A stretch of 64,000 nt of DNA from Euptelea pleiosperma (taxonomy: Eukaryota; Streptophyta; Magnoliopsida; Ranunculales; Eupteleaceae): NCBI GenBank assembly GCA_035048495.1, contig CM068545.1, positions 39,446,225 through 39,510,224 of the forward strand, written 5' to 3'. Shown here piece by piece: positions 34,609 through 47,700 of the stretch. Both the position numbers and the translations under genes were made by a program. The notes beneath the pieces were generated by a model, which was given only the letters and a program-made list of their open reading frames with translations, was not told the origin of the DNA and searched no databases. Numbering within the stretch: position 1 is the stretch's first letter; each line of letters begins with the position of its first letter.

Positions 34609-35166
34609 TTAACAGTTGATTGCAGGACCAACACCATTTAAGATAACGGTGATGATTGAATCATCATCAATAGGCTTCCCAGCTAGAGCCAAGTTATCAA
34701 CAATGTTATTTATCTTGTCGACGTAATCGGAGATAGAGAGATTACCCCGTTTTGTAGTATGTAGTTGCGTCTGCAACTGTAAAAGGTGAGGTCGAGACTG
34801 AGATGCATACCGTCTTTCCAAAGAACACCATACATCACGGCCATTCGTTAGACGAGCTGTTGTGAATAAAACACTGCTTGTAAGCGTCGAGTTAATCCAA
34901 CTTAGCAAAAGTTGGTCTCGTTTCCGCCACTCAAGATAGGCAACATTGACAATTGAAAGTGGGATATTACCTGTACCCAAGAGATATTGACGAGGGCATG
35001 GCATCGCTCCATCAACAAGACCGATTAGAACATGGATCTGGAGAAGAGGTGGGAACTGTGCACGCCATAATATATAGTTCGTGTGATCAAGCTTGATCGA
35101 GACAAGTTGTGAGATATTAAGAGAAGGAGACGACGAGACTGTAGCAATCGAGAGAGGAAATAACAA
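34609..35166 (-). CDS. gag: Copia Gag (UBN2-type), 185-aa open piece
   Basis: A Met at 35166 starts 51 bp inside the 5' LTR. The piece contains the Gag features of copia elements: LDHTNYILWRAQFPPLL, YLEWRKRDQLLLSWI, VWCSLERRYASQSR and LQTQLHTTKRGNLSISDYV. It packages element RNA into cytoplasmic particles. A stop after GPAINC at 34609 cuts it early. Gag-like sequence (VNSVQARETLISLDDLI) continues beyond in the same frame. Confidence 0.85.
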   Translation of the reverse strand: MLFPLSIATVSSSPSLNISQLVSIKLDHTNYILWRAQFPPLLQIHVLIGLVDGAMPCPRQYLLGTGNIPLSIVNVAYLEWRKRDQLLLSWINSTLTSSVLFTTARLTNGRDVWCSLERRYASQSRPHLLQLQTQLHTTKRGNLSISDYVDKINNIVDNLALAGKPIDDDSIITVILNGVGPAINC

Positions 35167-35203
35167 AGAAGAGGGAAAAAAATTTACACAGTCGTTAGAC
35201 TTC

Positions 35204-35217
35204 GGCTCTTGATACCA
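35204..35217 (-). other. Copia primer-binding site (initiator tRNA-Met type)
   Basis: The minus strand reads TGGTATCAAGAGC immediately after the 5' LTR. It matches the usual plant copia PBS TGGTATCAGAGC apart from one inserted A. Confidence 0.8.
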
Positions 35218-35440
35218 TGAAGAATTATATTTTCCACACCGTACTCTTCATTCACTTCATATGGGTATTAAATAACCCCTTTTTACAACAGAATCCTATT
35301 AGTTAGTTGTAGGATACAACAAAGGGTAAGAGTTTGAGATAATTATGACTTCCTTCAATAAGGGAAGTGGTTACAACCGAGTGGGAGAGTGTAGCTGCTA
35401 TCAATGGACCAAATCACATGGTGATAGGATTACTTCCAAT
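35218..35440 (-). repeat. Copia 5' LTR
   Basis: It is 223 bp, beginning on + with TGAAGAATTA and ending with CTTCCAAT, and is the partner of 28073-28295. It is adjacent to the PBS at 35217 and to target duplication ACAACG at 35441. Confidence 0.92.
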
Positions 35441-35589
35441 ACAACGGAGATTCGTTTAGGGGATGGCGAGAGTTTTAATCAACGGTTAGATTTCTTGCCA
35501 TGTGTAATATATGTATTGGTTTATATCGTATTTGACAAGTCACTAGTTTGAAGTTTTGTCTAACCATTTGCCATCAAGTAGATGCCGGA

Positions 35590-35775
35590 ACTTGTCGGGA
35601 AGAATTGTATGCCTGACCGACAAGTTGCTTTCTGAAGTTTATTGGGAAGGGTTGTATGCCTAAAGGGTTGTATGCCTGACCGACAAGTATGTTGCTGAGA
35701 CTTATCGGGAAGGGTTGTATATCTGATTGACAAGTATGTTGCTGAGATTTGTCGGGAAGGGTTGTAGGCTTGTTT
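35590..35775. repeat. ~57-bp minisatellite, 3-4 units
   Basis: The unit includes TGTCGGGAAGGGTTGTATG, CCTGACCGACAAG and TATGTTGCTGAGA. Each unit contains CTTGTCGG and its complement CCGACAAG. Flanks 35447-35589 and 35776-36040 show nothing else. Confidence 0.8.
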
Positions 35776-36040
35776 AATAAGAAGTAGTTGATGAAATTGG
35801 TCTCTGATGTTCTCCCGAGAACTCAATATTCCTGATTTAATCGATAAACACGTGTCATTCTCTGTAGATTCTGACAGGACGAAAAAATTGATGGAGGTTT
35901 ATTTTCAATCATGTCAATTTTTTACTTATGCTCATCTCGAGATGTCAAATGACAATTTCCATGTTCATTTCTATCATCTCATATTGCCGCATGTCAACAT
36001 CTCATGATCTGAAAAATATGGTACCCCACAGGGGTCACAT

Positions 36041-37540
36041 ACATTCCTCTATATTAAATCATGGGTTTTATGCATACATATTTTTTAGCACATAGTTTTG
36101 GACTGAGTATTAAGCTCGAAATCCTCGCTTATCGATCCTTCGCCATTCTCGTCTTTTTTACCTTTTTTTTACTGCTTTTTTTTTTTAACCTAAATCATTT
36201 TGTCACTTTTTAATTTGTTAACTATGGACGAGAAAACACCGTCGTGTATAGACAGCTGCCCCTGATTGGGACCACGTGTCCACATCCAAAAATTCTCTCA
36301 TTGGAAAAAGATGGAACAAGATATACCAAACTCTTTGGCGTGCGGAAGCATCGCTCACCGCTGCCATCTAGGCCCACTGACCGCATGGATTTTCAGCCCA
36401 CCCCTTTGTGGTTATACACCAAAAAAGACCCTGATTGGTAATCTCTAGCCATTAGATTTTAGTACTTTTTAAGGCGCACTTCTAGCCGTTGAATTCAACG
36501 ATTAGATTTGAGTACTAAAATCAACGGCTAAAAATTCATCAAACAAGCTGATTTTTGGTATGAATGTCTACCAAGGAATGGGCTAAACATCCATGCGGTC
36601 AGTGGGCCCAGATGGCAGCGGCGAATAACAAAAAACATGCTTCCCCACACCAAAAAGTTTCAGGTATACTTTGTTACATCACAACCCTTTCATTCGAAGC
36701 TTTTGCATAGTAAGCCGTCATGTAAGTCTAGATGTCAATAGAAGTAAAGAAATCAATTTTTAGGGAAATGCAAAACTGAAACCATATGGAAGTGACATGA
36801 CACGTATGACCATATTGATTGGTCACAGGTGTTGGATGCTCATTTGTTTAGTATTCTCTTTCAATACGTCAATCCCCAAGTCATGTCTATGTATCGATGT
36901 CTTTTATCAACATCCCATATCGATGTCTTTTATCGACATCCCATGTCGATGCCTCGTGTCGACGCTTCTTGTCGACAAATGGATGAAGTCGACGAAGTGC
37001 CTTCACAGCTCTTTACGATGTCAATATCATGCCATGCAGACTTATCTCTCGACCTCCAATCCTATATCTCTTATATCACTCAAGTGTTAACTCTGCATCG
37101 TTGCCCTACCTTTAAGTATTCTACGTGACTAAGTTTCTCGTGTGGCATCCACATAAACATATGCATATCGAAGCATCTACACTAATATTGTAATCATTTC
37201 TTTATTAAATCATGGGTTATGAATACATTTTTTTGAGCACATAGTTTTGGACTCAAACTATTAAACTCAAAATCCTTGCTTATTGATCCTTTAACATTCT
37301 TATCTTTTCTACCTTTTTTACTGTTTTTTTTAACCTAAATCATTTCAAACTTGCATTTTTCAGTGGCAAAATTTTGCCACTTCACCATTTGCTATGGACA
37401 GACAGCTGCCCCTGATTGGGACCACACGTCCACATCCAAAATTTCTCATTCGAATCTTTTGCATAGTAAGCCGTCATGTGAGTCCAGATGTATATAGAGG
37501 TAAAGAAATCATTTTTTAGGGAAATGTGAACCGTAAACCA
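36041..37540. repeat. Diverged direct segmental duplication with a TCGA-rich middle
   Basis: Copy 1 (36041-36302 plus 36690-36785) matches copy 2 (37200-37540): ATTAAATCATGGGTT, TTTTTTAGCACATAGTTTTGGACT, GACAGCTGCCCCTGATTGGG and TTTTGCATAGTAAGCCGTCATG. MITE M2 interrupts copy 1 only. Between them, 36893-36990 has short repeats of CGATGTCTTTTATCGACATCCC and several GTCGAC sites. Confidence 0.8.
36303..36689. mobile_element. MITE M2 with TCATT target duplication
   Basis: It is 387 bp, flanked by TCATT (36298-36302 / 36690-36694). The unoccupied site is present in the paralogous copy at 37446-37450. Inverted ends include GCTGCCATCTAGGCCCACTGACCGCATGGA, complementary to 36585-36618. It is the same family as M1. 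Confidence 0.85.
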
Positions 37541-38758
37541 GTATCAGTTGTCTTCTATCTTCGAAGGATTGAATGCGCAGAGTGGAGTGCATGTTCAGAC
37601 CATCTTGGGTACCCGTACCCTGTCATTGGATTTTCTCCATTAATGGATGGACTTGTTCTAGTGACCTGTACCACAGTTGAGTTTGTTCATGCACGAAATT
37701 CAGGGACCCATTTCTAAGGATCAAATAATAATCTGCCACTGTCTATGGACCATCATACAAGGCACGGTTTCATCATTGATAAAAAAAAATCATCCTCAGA
37801 TTGATGATCCTCATGCTTCCCATAATCTTTTTGAGTAGTAAAGTTAACCAACATACCCAGAACTCCTATTTAGTCCCATTTCCAAGACTGGCAGATTTGA
37901 GAAAGCAGTTAATCTTCATGTTCAACTTGGGCTCCAGCTTGAACTTCATCATCATCCTAACATATTTGCTCAATCTCATCCTCTTCACCGGATTGTACGT
38001 CATCAGTGTTACTGATAAAGGTCCGAGTTAAAAGCTTCACTTTGAAAGACTGAGTAATCACCATAGGTCCATTTCTTCCCTTATGGGAACAGACTTTACA
38101 TCTCACGAAAGGGTGGAACAATATCCATAGCTCGATCATCTTCCTTGTCAGGATCCTTGAGGAACTTCTGGATTCCAAACAAAGTTTTGGAGATGGTATG
38201 TCTGACCCTTCTCTGGAAAGATGTCTTCACTAACATTTAGATCTTTTGGAATTTCCCCAACAAATCAATCCACAGTCCTGCTACGATCAGTCTCAGAAGC
38301 CAATTCCTTATATATTTTACCCGGAGCTCCTCAGAGAAGAACTCCACTTGTTGCAATGGGTGACTTCAACTTCATCAAGGAACACAGAGATACAGAGTGG
38401 CAGAACAGGAAACACATCACTCTGATGGATAAAGGGGCCTATATTTGCAAGTGGAGTGTATTGAGTAGCTTCATTATATTAATGGAAGAAACAAAAAGAA
38501 GCTTCACAGCAATGTAGATATCCATCTTCCTGGAAAAATTACAAGCTGGCTAGTGCACAAATTGAGATGGAAATAGGGAAACGAGAGAAGAGGGCAGCTT
38601 AAATAGGGAAACTTCCAGAAGATACACAAATTGCGGTGAAAACCAATCTCTGGTCTTTTCAGGTCAGGTGCATGGAATCTAAAAATAGAAGTTTAAATAC
38701 GTGACCAGAAAAGCACAGCTTCATTTTGTTGGACTTGGGCCTCCGGGAGAGAAATTCA
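37541..38758. other. 3' flank of NTMT1; no gene assigned
   Basis: Short ORFs of 60-98 codons occur on both strands (for example 38221-38517 + and 37957-38178 -), but I recognise none. The minus-strand stretch 38080-38210 (HTISKTLFGIQKFLKDPDKE) looks protein-like over a short distance and then breaks. The NTMT1 3' UTR presumably starts below 38759. Confidence 0.35.
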
Positions 38759-41700
38759 TCACTTGATAATGGCAGGTTTATTGGATTGCATTTTGGGTCT
38801 GAACCCATTAGCTCTCTTTGGCACATTGGTTGTTAATGCATACATCTTCACCGCAAATAATTCCTGAGGAAATCCCTTCTGATCCTGAAATAATCCAAAC
38901 ATATTACTCAGAGAATTGATGGGAAAAACAAACATCACAGGTGAAATCATAAGGGCGAGGATATTAAGGGATTAGCACTCCAATAAAGGGTGGTTGTAGA
39001 TATGATGCAAAAACTCGGGGGTATAAAACGTGGGGCCTCACTAATGTGATTAGATGGCTACTGAGGAAAGACTTGTCCCATTGGTATCCATATTCATCAT
39101 CAGCACTCCAATAAAGGGTGGTTGTAGATATGATGGAAAAACTCTGGGGCATAAACGTGGGGCCTCGCTTATGTGATTAGATGGCTACTGAGGAAAGACT
39201 TGTCCCATTGGTATCCATATTCATCATTAACGAGATCTTGGTCATGTTTTGACTTTAGAATGAGATGCAACAACACTTCTTTGTCAATCCCTTGGCCCTT
39301 ACATTCTCTTCACTTTCTTCTTACTAATAGTTTACTACTAATAAAAAATATAGAGCAGAACCAGTTAAGGAACCAGGTTCAATGGTAAGTGGAACAAACC
39401 TTTGACTTGTAGAGATAAAGTCCGCACCGCTTGAAGAGATCCTTGAAGTATAAATCAGACCTGGTAATGCTCTTATCCTCCTTGTCTAACACAAATCCTG
39501 TAAACATACTTCCACTTAGCTCAAAATAATTCATCTTGCTCAGATCAGTTTGCTATCTTTAAAGGTTTTTTAGCATAGTTAGCTAGCACCAAAACAGTCT
39601 CTAAGCCAGTATGAATTGGCAGTCTGAATATGTCTATGAATGTAACTACAACATGGCACTTCAAAGATCTTTTGCCATGTTGACACGCATCAACATAGAT
39701 ATGTGTGTTGACATCCTGACATGTACAGTGTCACCTTTATTTCAATGACATTTTTATAAATCTAAAAGAGGGCTAGTATGTTCAATCCATCATACACTGA
39801 TTTATTTTGTTAAACACAACTATTGTTTGATAGTCTTCCGTCTTATAGATCAACTTATATTAGCATGTGGTTCGATAGCTTTATGGTTTATGGAAAGGCT
39901 CTTTTACTTTTCATATGTTTTTTTCATTGTCTTTTTTTTCTGAAAATTTTTCAAAATTTAGATATAACCACAAAATATTATTCGTGTAGAGATGTGTCTA
40001 AGCTTTGGGCTTCTTGAAGACAACTGTGTGAGACACCTCGCATCTATGACAGACATCAACAAACTTGTCTGTGTCATTGTTACATAGGTGTCTCTTAGAA
40101 ACATCATGAACTTACACAATAGGGGGAAAAAACCACAGATTTCTGCACTTCCGATAAAAGGCATTAATCAAATGCATCTTGCTTCCAAAAGATGATTTTG
40201 TTACAGCCCAAGAGAACTAACTGACTAAAAGTGCTGTAAATAATACCGTGAACAATGGCAAGACCAGTAGTGTGAGCAGTGCTATGACTAATGAAGACAT
40301 CCTATTTTATGTAAGAAGGGACTGGATTAGAAAAGAAGAGGAAAATTTAGAATCAAGTGGGAAAAGGAAGGTTTAGTTTTATGAAAATTTTAGTAGGTTA
40401 TCTCGGCCTCGAAGCTGGTTAGTCTGTAATTTGCTTGGCTTTTGCCTTATCTATACATTCTTATACTCACCAAAAAAAAAAAGTTGACTTATTTGAGTAA
40501 GTTATTCAATATGTAAGTTGGATCGTTAGAGTTCTAAAATTTTAAAGGAAAGTTGATTGTTCATTCAAAGTATGGGAGAAATTAAGAGTTGGAAGTCTTC
40601 AGGCTCAAGTTAAAACTAGAAAGTAGTCAAAGTAAGGTCATAGGGACTAATATGTAGGACTCCATAAATAGAGGGCTGTTTACCCTGGAGGATCATCTTT
40701 GTTATTTGGTAGTTACGTGATTGGGACTACCAAAAACACACTTCTTGTTTGAGTGGATTGCATCCATTTTCCAATAATGACACCAACAAAAATATTTCCC
40801 TTGAGAATTGATGACTCGTAAATACTGAATGGATTGAGGCTTTGTGTGAATCAGCACTATCTGGTTAACAAGCACATTAGACAATATTCAAACATTTATA
40901 ATGTGTTTAGAGATGCATGTTTAACACCAAATGCAGACATTAGATTCACACACACAGTCCTAATGTTTTGCAAACTATCATTTTTTCTGATTTTGAGATC
41001 TTTAAGGTTTTCACGCAACTGACGAGATCTAATTCGCCAAAAATGTTTTATATGACAGTTAAAATATTGGAGAAATAGATAGATCACACACACACATATA
41101 TAGAGAGAGAGAGAGAGAAACAGAGAGAGTTGCACCAGATCTTGCAATGTTTTCCTTCAGGACAAAAAACCCATTAGGTTTCAGACCAGCCTGAGAAGTA
41201 ACACATTAATTAGCACCAAATGGAACACCAAAGTGAAATGATAATTAGAATAAAGATAAAAGATTTTCTTTTCAGAATGCAGATAAAAAAAAGACTGAAA
41301 ATCTTAAAATAATGCAACCTGTGACAGGAAAAAGAAAAAACAGAGAGATGTCAACTTGCATTCAAGAAAATCTAAGTTGCATTCAAGATGTCAACTTGAT
41401 TTTCCATTAATTTTGCCATTTTTATTTCAACAATGCCGAACGATGGAGCAGATAGACAGTTGGAATCAATATGGGTTCAATTTTTGGCCTTGCAAAAGGT
41501 GAGAAAAATCAAATGGTGGGCTCAACTCCTGTGCATGTGCAACCTGTATATGGTAGAGCCAGGTTCTTTTTTTTTTTTTTGCAATGTTCAATATAAAGAA
41601 ATTAAACATTGCAATTATACACAAGTAATAAAACTTCAGAAAAACCAAATGCTCATGGTTCCATACATTATCTAAAGTCCTTCCAATCTTTCCCTGAAAC

Positions 41701-44700
41701 CTCAGAAATTTCTAAATTAAATATTTTTAAACTCATCCCAGCATAAATAAAGTATATTCAGATTTCTTTACCTTTGCTCGGATAAAAAATGATACAAAGT
41801 CATCATCTGCGAGCTGCCCAATACACCATTGTACCCATATAACATCATATCTTCCTGCTTCTGGAGTAAATTCCTACAAGTTCACTCACAATGTTGCAAC
41901 AGAAATGTCTATCAAAATTAGTAATAAACATGAGGAAAACTTGACTGGCATGAGAAGTTCAGTCACAATGTTGCAAGAAAACTGCCATCAGGGAGTGCAT
42001 ATGTATATGAGGAACTAATGTCAACCGAGTCCTGTGCCATACACTTGTACATATGCAGGCTTAACGCCTTTCAATGTGCCCCACCAAGGAGAACTTCTAG
42101 GTAAAAGATCAACCCTGTTGGTTGATCATGGCCATCTAACCCATAGACGTTTTCTGGACCGTTTACCCTGTCTTTTTTTTCAGATCGTCTGGATGAATGA
42201 GATAGATCTGCTGGTTATGATGAGATGTCCAAGTCAACTTTCAGCTTGTCTAAAAGATCACCTAAATGGTGCCCTCTCAAATGGTGGGTCCAGAACTCAC
42301 ATCACAGTTATGTATGAATGGCACAGACCGGGAGGATAGCTTCTTCTTTTCCTCCCATCCTAACTTGAGTATTTCCGTATGTGAATACATAATGTGTGTG
42401 TGCATTTGCAGTATTGTGCGTGCATTTATATACTTCCAGTAAACGAGAGATCAGGTTACCTGAAGTGGGACACAATAAAAATTGGCAGCCCTGTGAGTAT
42501 CTAAAGCTGTACTATTCTCAGGAGCCAGACTTTCACGGGCAGCCTCCAGAAAATGTGATACAGGCTCAACAAGATCAACCTGAATCCATAGCACATCAGA
42601 CATGAAGCAATCAGAGAAATAAGAGCTGAATGTCATATTTCAAATACCAAGGGGTGAATGAAAAATAAATTCTATGGTAGAATTCACTAGGAACAGGAAT
42701 ACAAGATATTGTAGATTTCTTTAAAATATGGCATAACTGTAATTTATTGAAGAAAAAAACTGAAACAATCACAAAAAGCATCTGTTTCTGGAGAAAGGAT
42801 AGGTTTCTTTCATCTGTAAGTTCAAACAATCAAGAGTTAATTTTTATATTTTTGCGAGTACATCTGCCAAAATTACAAGTCGATTCATGAAGCATCTTGA
42901 CCCTAGTTGCACAGATTCTTCCAAATGAGCCAAGTACATGGGTCAGTTTTGTGTCAGATATGTCACTTCAAGGATTTAATTGTGACGGTGTTTACATGAA
43001 AATGTAACAAAACCACATAAACACAATTCACCCATTTTGATGGGTTATGGTGGAGTCAACCCATTTAAGATATAATAAATATCTCTTAATTATAAGAGAA
43101 AACCCTTTAATTCCTCTTTTAGATAGCAAGATTGTTTAATACAACAAGACTATAAGAGCAAGATAGCCTTCACTTAATTTGGTGTTGTCGATGGTTGTCT
43201 ACAAGTAAGAAGCCTTAGCCTCCATGACAACATTTATAAATGTAAGTGTTAGAAGTAAAGTTCTACGATTTGAGAGAAGAAAGAGAAGAAAGCAAGAGAG
43301 AGAGTCACAAACTTAGATAGTTTGGCCTCACATTGTGATATATATACGAGTCACTTAAGTGGTATAGGCCTACTTACATTAATAGAACATATGGGCCTAA
43401 CACTCTACATAAAGCCCAACTATGTAATATAAACATAAAGGAAATAAATTAAGAACTCTTAACACTCCCCTCAAGCTGGAGCATACAAATCAAACACGCC
43501 CAGCTTGGTACATAGAGTAGAAAAGGAATGCCTAGGCAAAGCCTTTGTAAGAACATCTTCCAACTGATTTGCTGACTTGATATATGTAATGATGATCCGT
43601 TTGTGTAACACCATGTCACGGATAAAATGACAATCAAACTCGATGTGCTTTGTCCACTCATGAAACATTGGATTGCTAGCAATAAAGCTAGAAGCTTGAT
43701 TAGCACAATACTAAGCATAGGAGAAGGAACCTCAAATCCCATCTACTTAAGAAGGGACTGAACCCAGAACATCTCACACGTAGTGTGGGCCATAGCCCTA
43801 TATTCTGCTTTATGACTGGAGCGAGCGACAACATTCTGCTTCGTACTACACCAAGTCACCAAATTACCACCAACAAATGTACAGTAACCTGAAGTAGACC
43901 GACGATCTGTACGACTACCAGTCCAATCAGCATCAGAGAAACCGGTATGGCAGTACCTCTAATGTTTGAAGAAACTATTGAAAGAGTTTACACTTTAACA
44001 TGAGGGCCCTTGAAAAAAGACTTTTTCACAGGTTACCCTTTCTGAGAACTTTGGTACCAAATACTTGAATATCTTTTTTTGGTAAGTAAACTCTTATAAG
44101 AGTTGAATCAATGTCTCCTAAACAGAGACACAGACTGTTTCCATTTCCTTAAATTAAGAAATAACTAAAAGTAATTTATGTGGGGTCCATTTGTTGACAA
44201 AAGTGGGCCATGGAACTAGACGTCCTTTTCTTCTCCTGCTGCTTATTTTAAGTGGAGGCATCAGCTCCTACGTCAAACCCTCCTAGTTTGAAGAACTCAA
44301 TAGGGTAGAGTTAGGGAGTTGAAGCTCCTTTACATACGTTTGTGATCTGTTAAAACTCCATTGTTTTAGTCAACTCCTCACTAAGTTTCCCTTGCCCCTT
44401 TTGAGAGATTGTACAACGATGCACACCTCTGTCAACTTCCTTAGCACTTGCAATCCTTAAGATCTTCTAACACAGGAAATTTTCCTGGCCATGAAAACTC
44501 ATTCTCATCCCTATCAAATTCCCCAGGATCACAAGGTTTCAATATAAAGTGTCTCCTCTTATACTTGATCGAGTAAGTGTTGACTCTACCAACTTAACAA
44601 AAAACAATGTTCACTCTACTATCATAAACCACAAATTCTTCATTTGTTTTTCAAATGTAATATAGTAATCATATTGTAACAAATCATCATCATCTTAAGC

Positions 44701-47700
44701 CTTATTCCAACCGTAATACTAATGGTCGTTGACTACAATGAGAATGTGACTTGAACCACATGACTATTAGTAAGAACGCAAAAAGACAACTATTTTTTTT
44801 AAACGACCGTTATACCCTTAAAAGTAACTCCACCTACTTTAAACTTTGGAAAGTTCGTGCCCACTAATAAGAGAACACGTGTCACTGCAAACAATCTTTG
44901 TCGTCCATACCACTGCAAAATCAATGGGACATCATTTCTTGCTAAAAGTTGTTTTCTTTTGAAATCAATTTGTATATAGTGACCAATCGGACGGTCGATA
45001 CTCAATCTGCCACCTCGTCCATGACAATTTAATCTTCGCCATCCATAACAAGGCCAAATGAAGAGCTGAGACCATTTACTCTTATATAGTGCCATTTTAA
45101 CTTTATCTACATTGTTCATACAATTTTACCAATCGCATGGACTAGATTTACCATTAAACACCCAAAAAATGCAGGTCATGCCATGAGCAGGGACTGAGAC
45201 CAGCGTTAATTCCATCAATGCAATCAAATGATCACAACCACCTGATGTAGTACACTCTTTTGGATGCTCAAAGAAAATAGTCTATATACAATGTGATGCT
45301 GATGGGAAATTGATGAAGGACGATGGCTCGTTCTGCGATTTCTAAGAAAATGAGAGAAGATGAGAGAGCGAGAAAGCGAGAGAGAGAGAGAGAGGTTAAT
45401 GGTGGGAATCACTCCCTTGGTCTCACACCAAACCTATCACAAAGTCATACTCAAAAGCACGTAAATCATCTTCATTCATAATAAGTCATCCCTCGAAAAT
45501 TACATAATAAGTGCTTAAATACTAACACACCTAAACCTAATCTAATCCTAGCCATTCAAATAATCCAATGGCCCAAATAAAATTGAAATAATCCAAGAAA
45601 ACGAATTTCGTCAAACTCTTCCAAATATTATTGGACTTGCAAATGATTCAAAGCTCACGCTTTCAACAGAGAGGGCATTTCAGGCCTCTCCTTGAATGTC
45701 TTTTGTCTTTTGCTGGTAAGCCCATGGAAGAAGACAACGGATGATCAACTTGAATATACTGATCTTCCAAGTGCTCCAAACCGAGAAATGGACTCCTATC
45801 CCTGGCAGCAGCATACTCAATAGCAACAAAAGTTGCATGCCATAACGGCTGCAAGGAACAAGTGTTTCTTGTATATTGCCGTTGATAAGTCCATTCCCAA
45901 AGACAGAGATGAGAAACACTAGTATATGACTACCTTAATTCATCACGTGCACAATTAGAGAACAAAACTTCATTTATTGTTACCCCACTTGCATCAGATT
46001 GATGGAAAATAATGATTTTTGGCTGTTTGATGCAACTAGTTCCCAAGCTGGTATTGTTCGTGGGAGTAAGACACCTACAGTGCTACCTTTGTAGAAATGC
46101 GGAAGACAGTCTTCAAAGAAGATCCTTTAAGCTTCGGCCCTCAATTAAGTTCTACTTATAAAAAAAAAAGTCTTCAAAGAAGAGACCCCTGCAATCTTGA
46201 AACGCCTTAGACCATAGGAACATCAATCCCTTAATGTTCAAAATGATATTATATAGCTCGGCTTCCTTTCCTTCAAAAACCCTCGGCTTGCTTGTCACCC
46301 GCAAGAAGTTACATAACTTCTCATTTAGATGAATGCCATGTATCACAATGGAAGAAGATAGTTTCTATAAATTCCCCTCTTTGAAAAGTGGGAGATCATT
46401 CTCCCATTCTTAGCCTAGCAAGTGTCCCTCAGTGGACACTTGTTTAAGAGGATAAAGAATCCTTTTTGGGTAGGCATGTCGTTTTGAAAGAGAGTGGATT
46501 TTATCTCCTTTGTAGTTGATTGACAAGTCTTAGAGAACACTTGTCTCGTATTTAACCAAAGACCTATTTAAAAATATAAATATGGATGTGATATCCACTA
46601 AATTTTGAAAATTATCTTTCTAAAGACACATGTATGTAGTTTAACCATCTTAAGCTTGGGTTTATCTTGCATAACAAGGTGTTAGTACTCCCTAAGACAT
46701 GTCAAGATTTTCAAAGATCATTTCACCCTATTTCTTAAAAAAAAGGTCTATCTAGAGCTAAACCCATTTCTTACACCCTATTCTTACATCTGGTGGTGGG
46801 CCCCACATGGAAATCATGTTGGACAATCTAGCCATACATTAAGCTGTCCTTGTAATGGTTTAACTCGATGGTCTGGATTTTCATATTCAAGTCAGTTTTT
46901 CATTAGGAAGGAAAGGAACAGAAGGATTTTCGAAGGGAAAGAGGAAGGCCATCATGAGAAGATCCTGCATGTGAAAGCCCTTTTGTACTATTGGGCTTTG
47001 GGTTCTCTTCTTTTTAGGGGATGTTTGAATCTTTTGTACATAGATGGGATGAGATACTTGGGGAACCTCCTCCAGCTTCTAGGAGCTAGTTCCTCCTGTG
47101 TTTGTTTCTCTTTGGGGTTTTCCCCTCTTTAATGACATATACACACTTATAAAAAAAAAATAGTTTTTCATTAGGTTAGGAATGTTGGAATCGAATGATT
47201 TTTTTATTTTAGGATAGTCTCTTCGATATGCACAACTCATTGTACGGTTGGATTGTCCAATATGATCTCCATATGGACCCCACCATCGAACATAAAAATG
47301 GGTGTAGTTTTTAGATGGACTCAAACAAAAAAAATCACCCTACCTACCGAGTTGTTTAATTGTTTAAATACCCTTATTATAGGAATATTTTGATAATTAC
47401 AGCATGATCAGCATGTGCCTTTTTCATTAGGTATTTTTTAGATTTTAAAAATTATTAAAATACGTATTCTTCCCAACTTTACCAAAAGATAGATCTCACT
47501 GTGATCCATCCATTCATAGTACTTGTGATCTATCCTTTCATAATACGTGTGGTTTTTTTATAGATAAAGAGTTTATTAAGAAAGTGAAAGTCAAAAGGAT
47601 ACAACCAACCGGCTAAGAGCTCGAGATGACCTACAAAGGACAAAGACAGAGAAAAAAATACATAGCCTATTGACATTCTCTTGACGATATGAGATCCCAT

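Larger units (their letters stand above)
28073..35440 (-). mobile_element. Ty1/copia LTR retrotransposon with a nested X solo LTR
   Basis: The complete insertion is bounded by the direct repeat ACAACG (28067-28072 and 35441-35446). Both LTRs are 223 bp. Without the nested X LTR (30143-32930) it is about 4.6 kb, normal for copia. The order on the minus strand is 5' LTR, initiator-Met-type PBS, gag, zinc knuckle, protease, integrase, RT and RNase H, then 3' LTR. Many stops and frameshifts, a changed protease active site and the nested LTR make it inactive. The LTRs differ at about 17 of 223 sites by eye, so the insertion is old. Confidence 0.93.

Noticed and set aside
38221..38517. 98-codon ORF with GDFNFIKEHRD, reminiscent of a LINE endonuclease GDFN motif
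   Set aside because: Only a few residues fit and nothing around them matches a LINE endonuclease. Probably chance.
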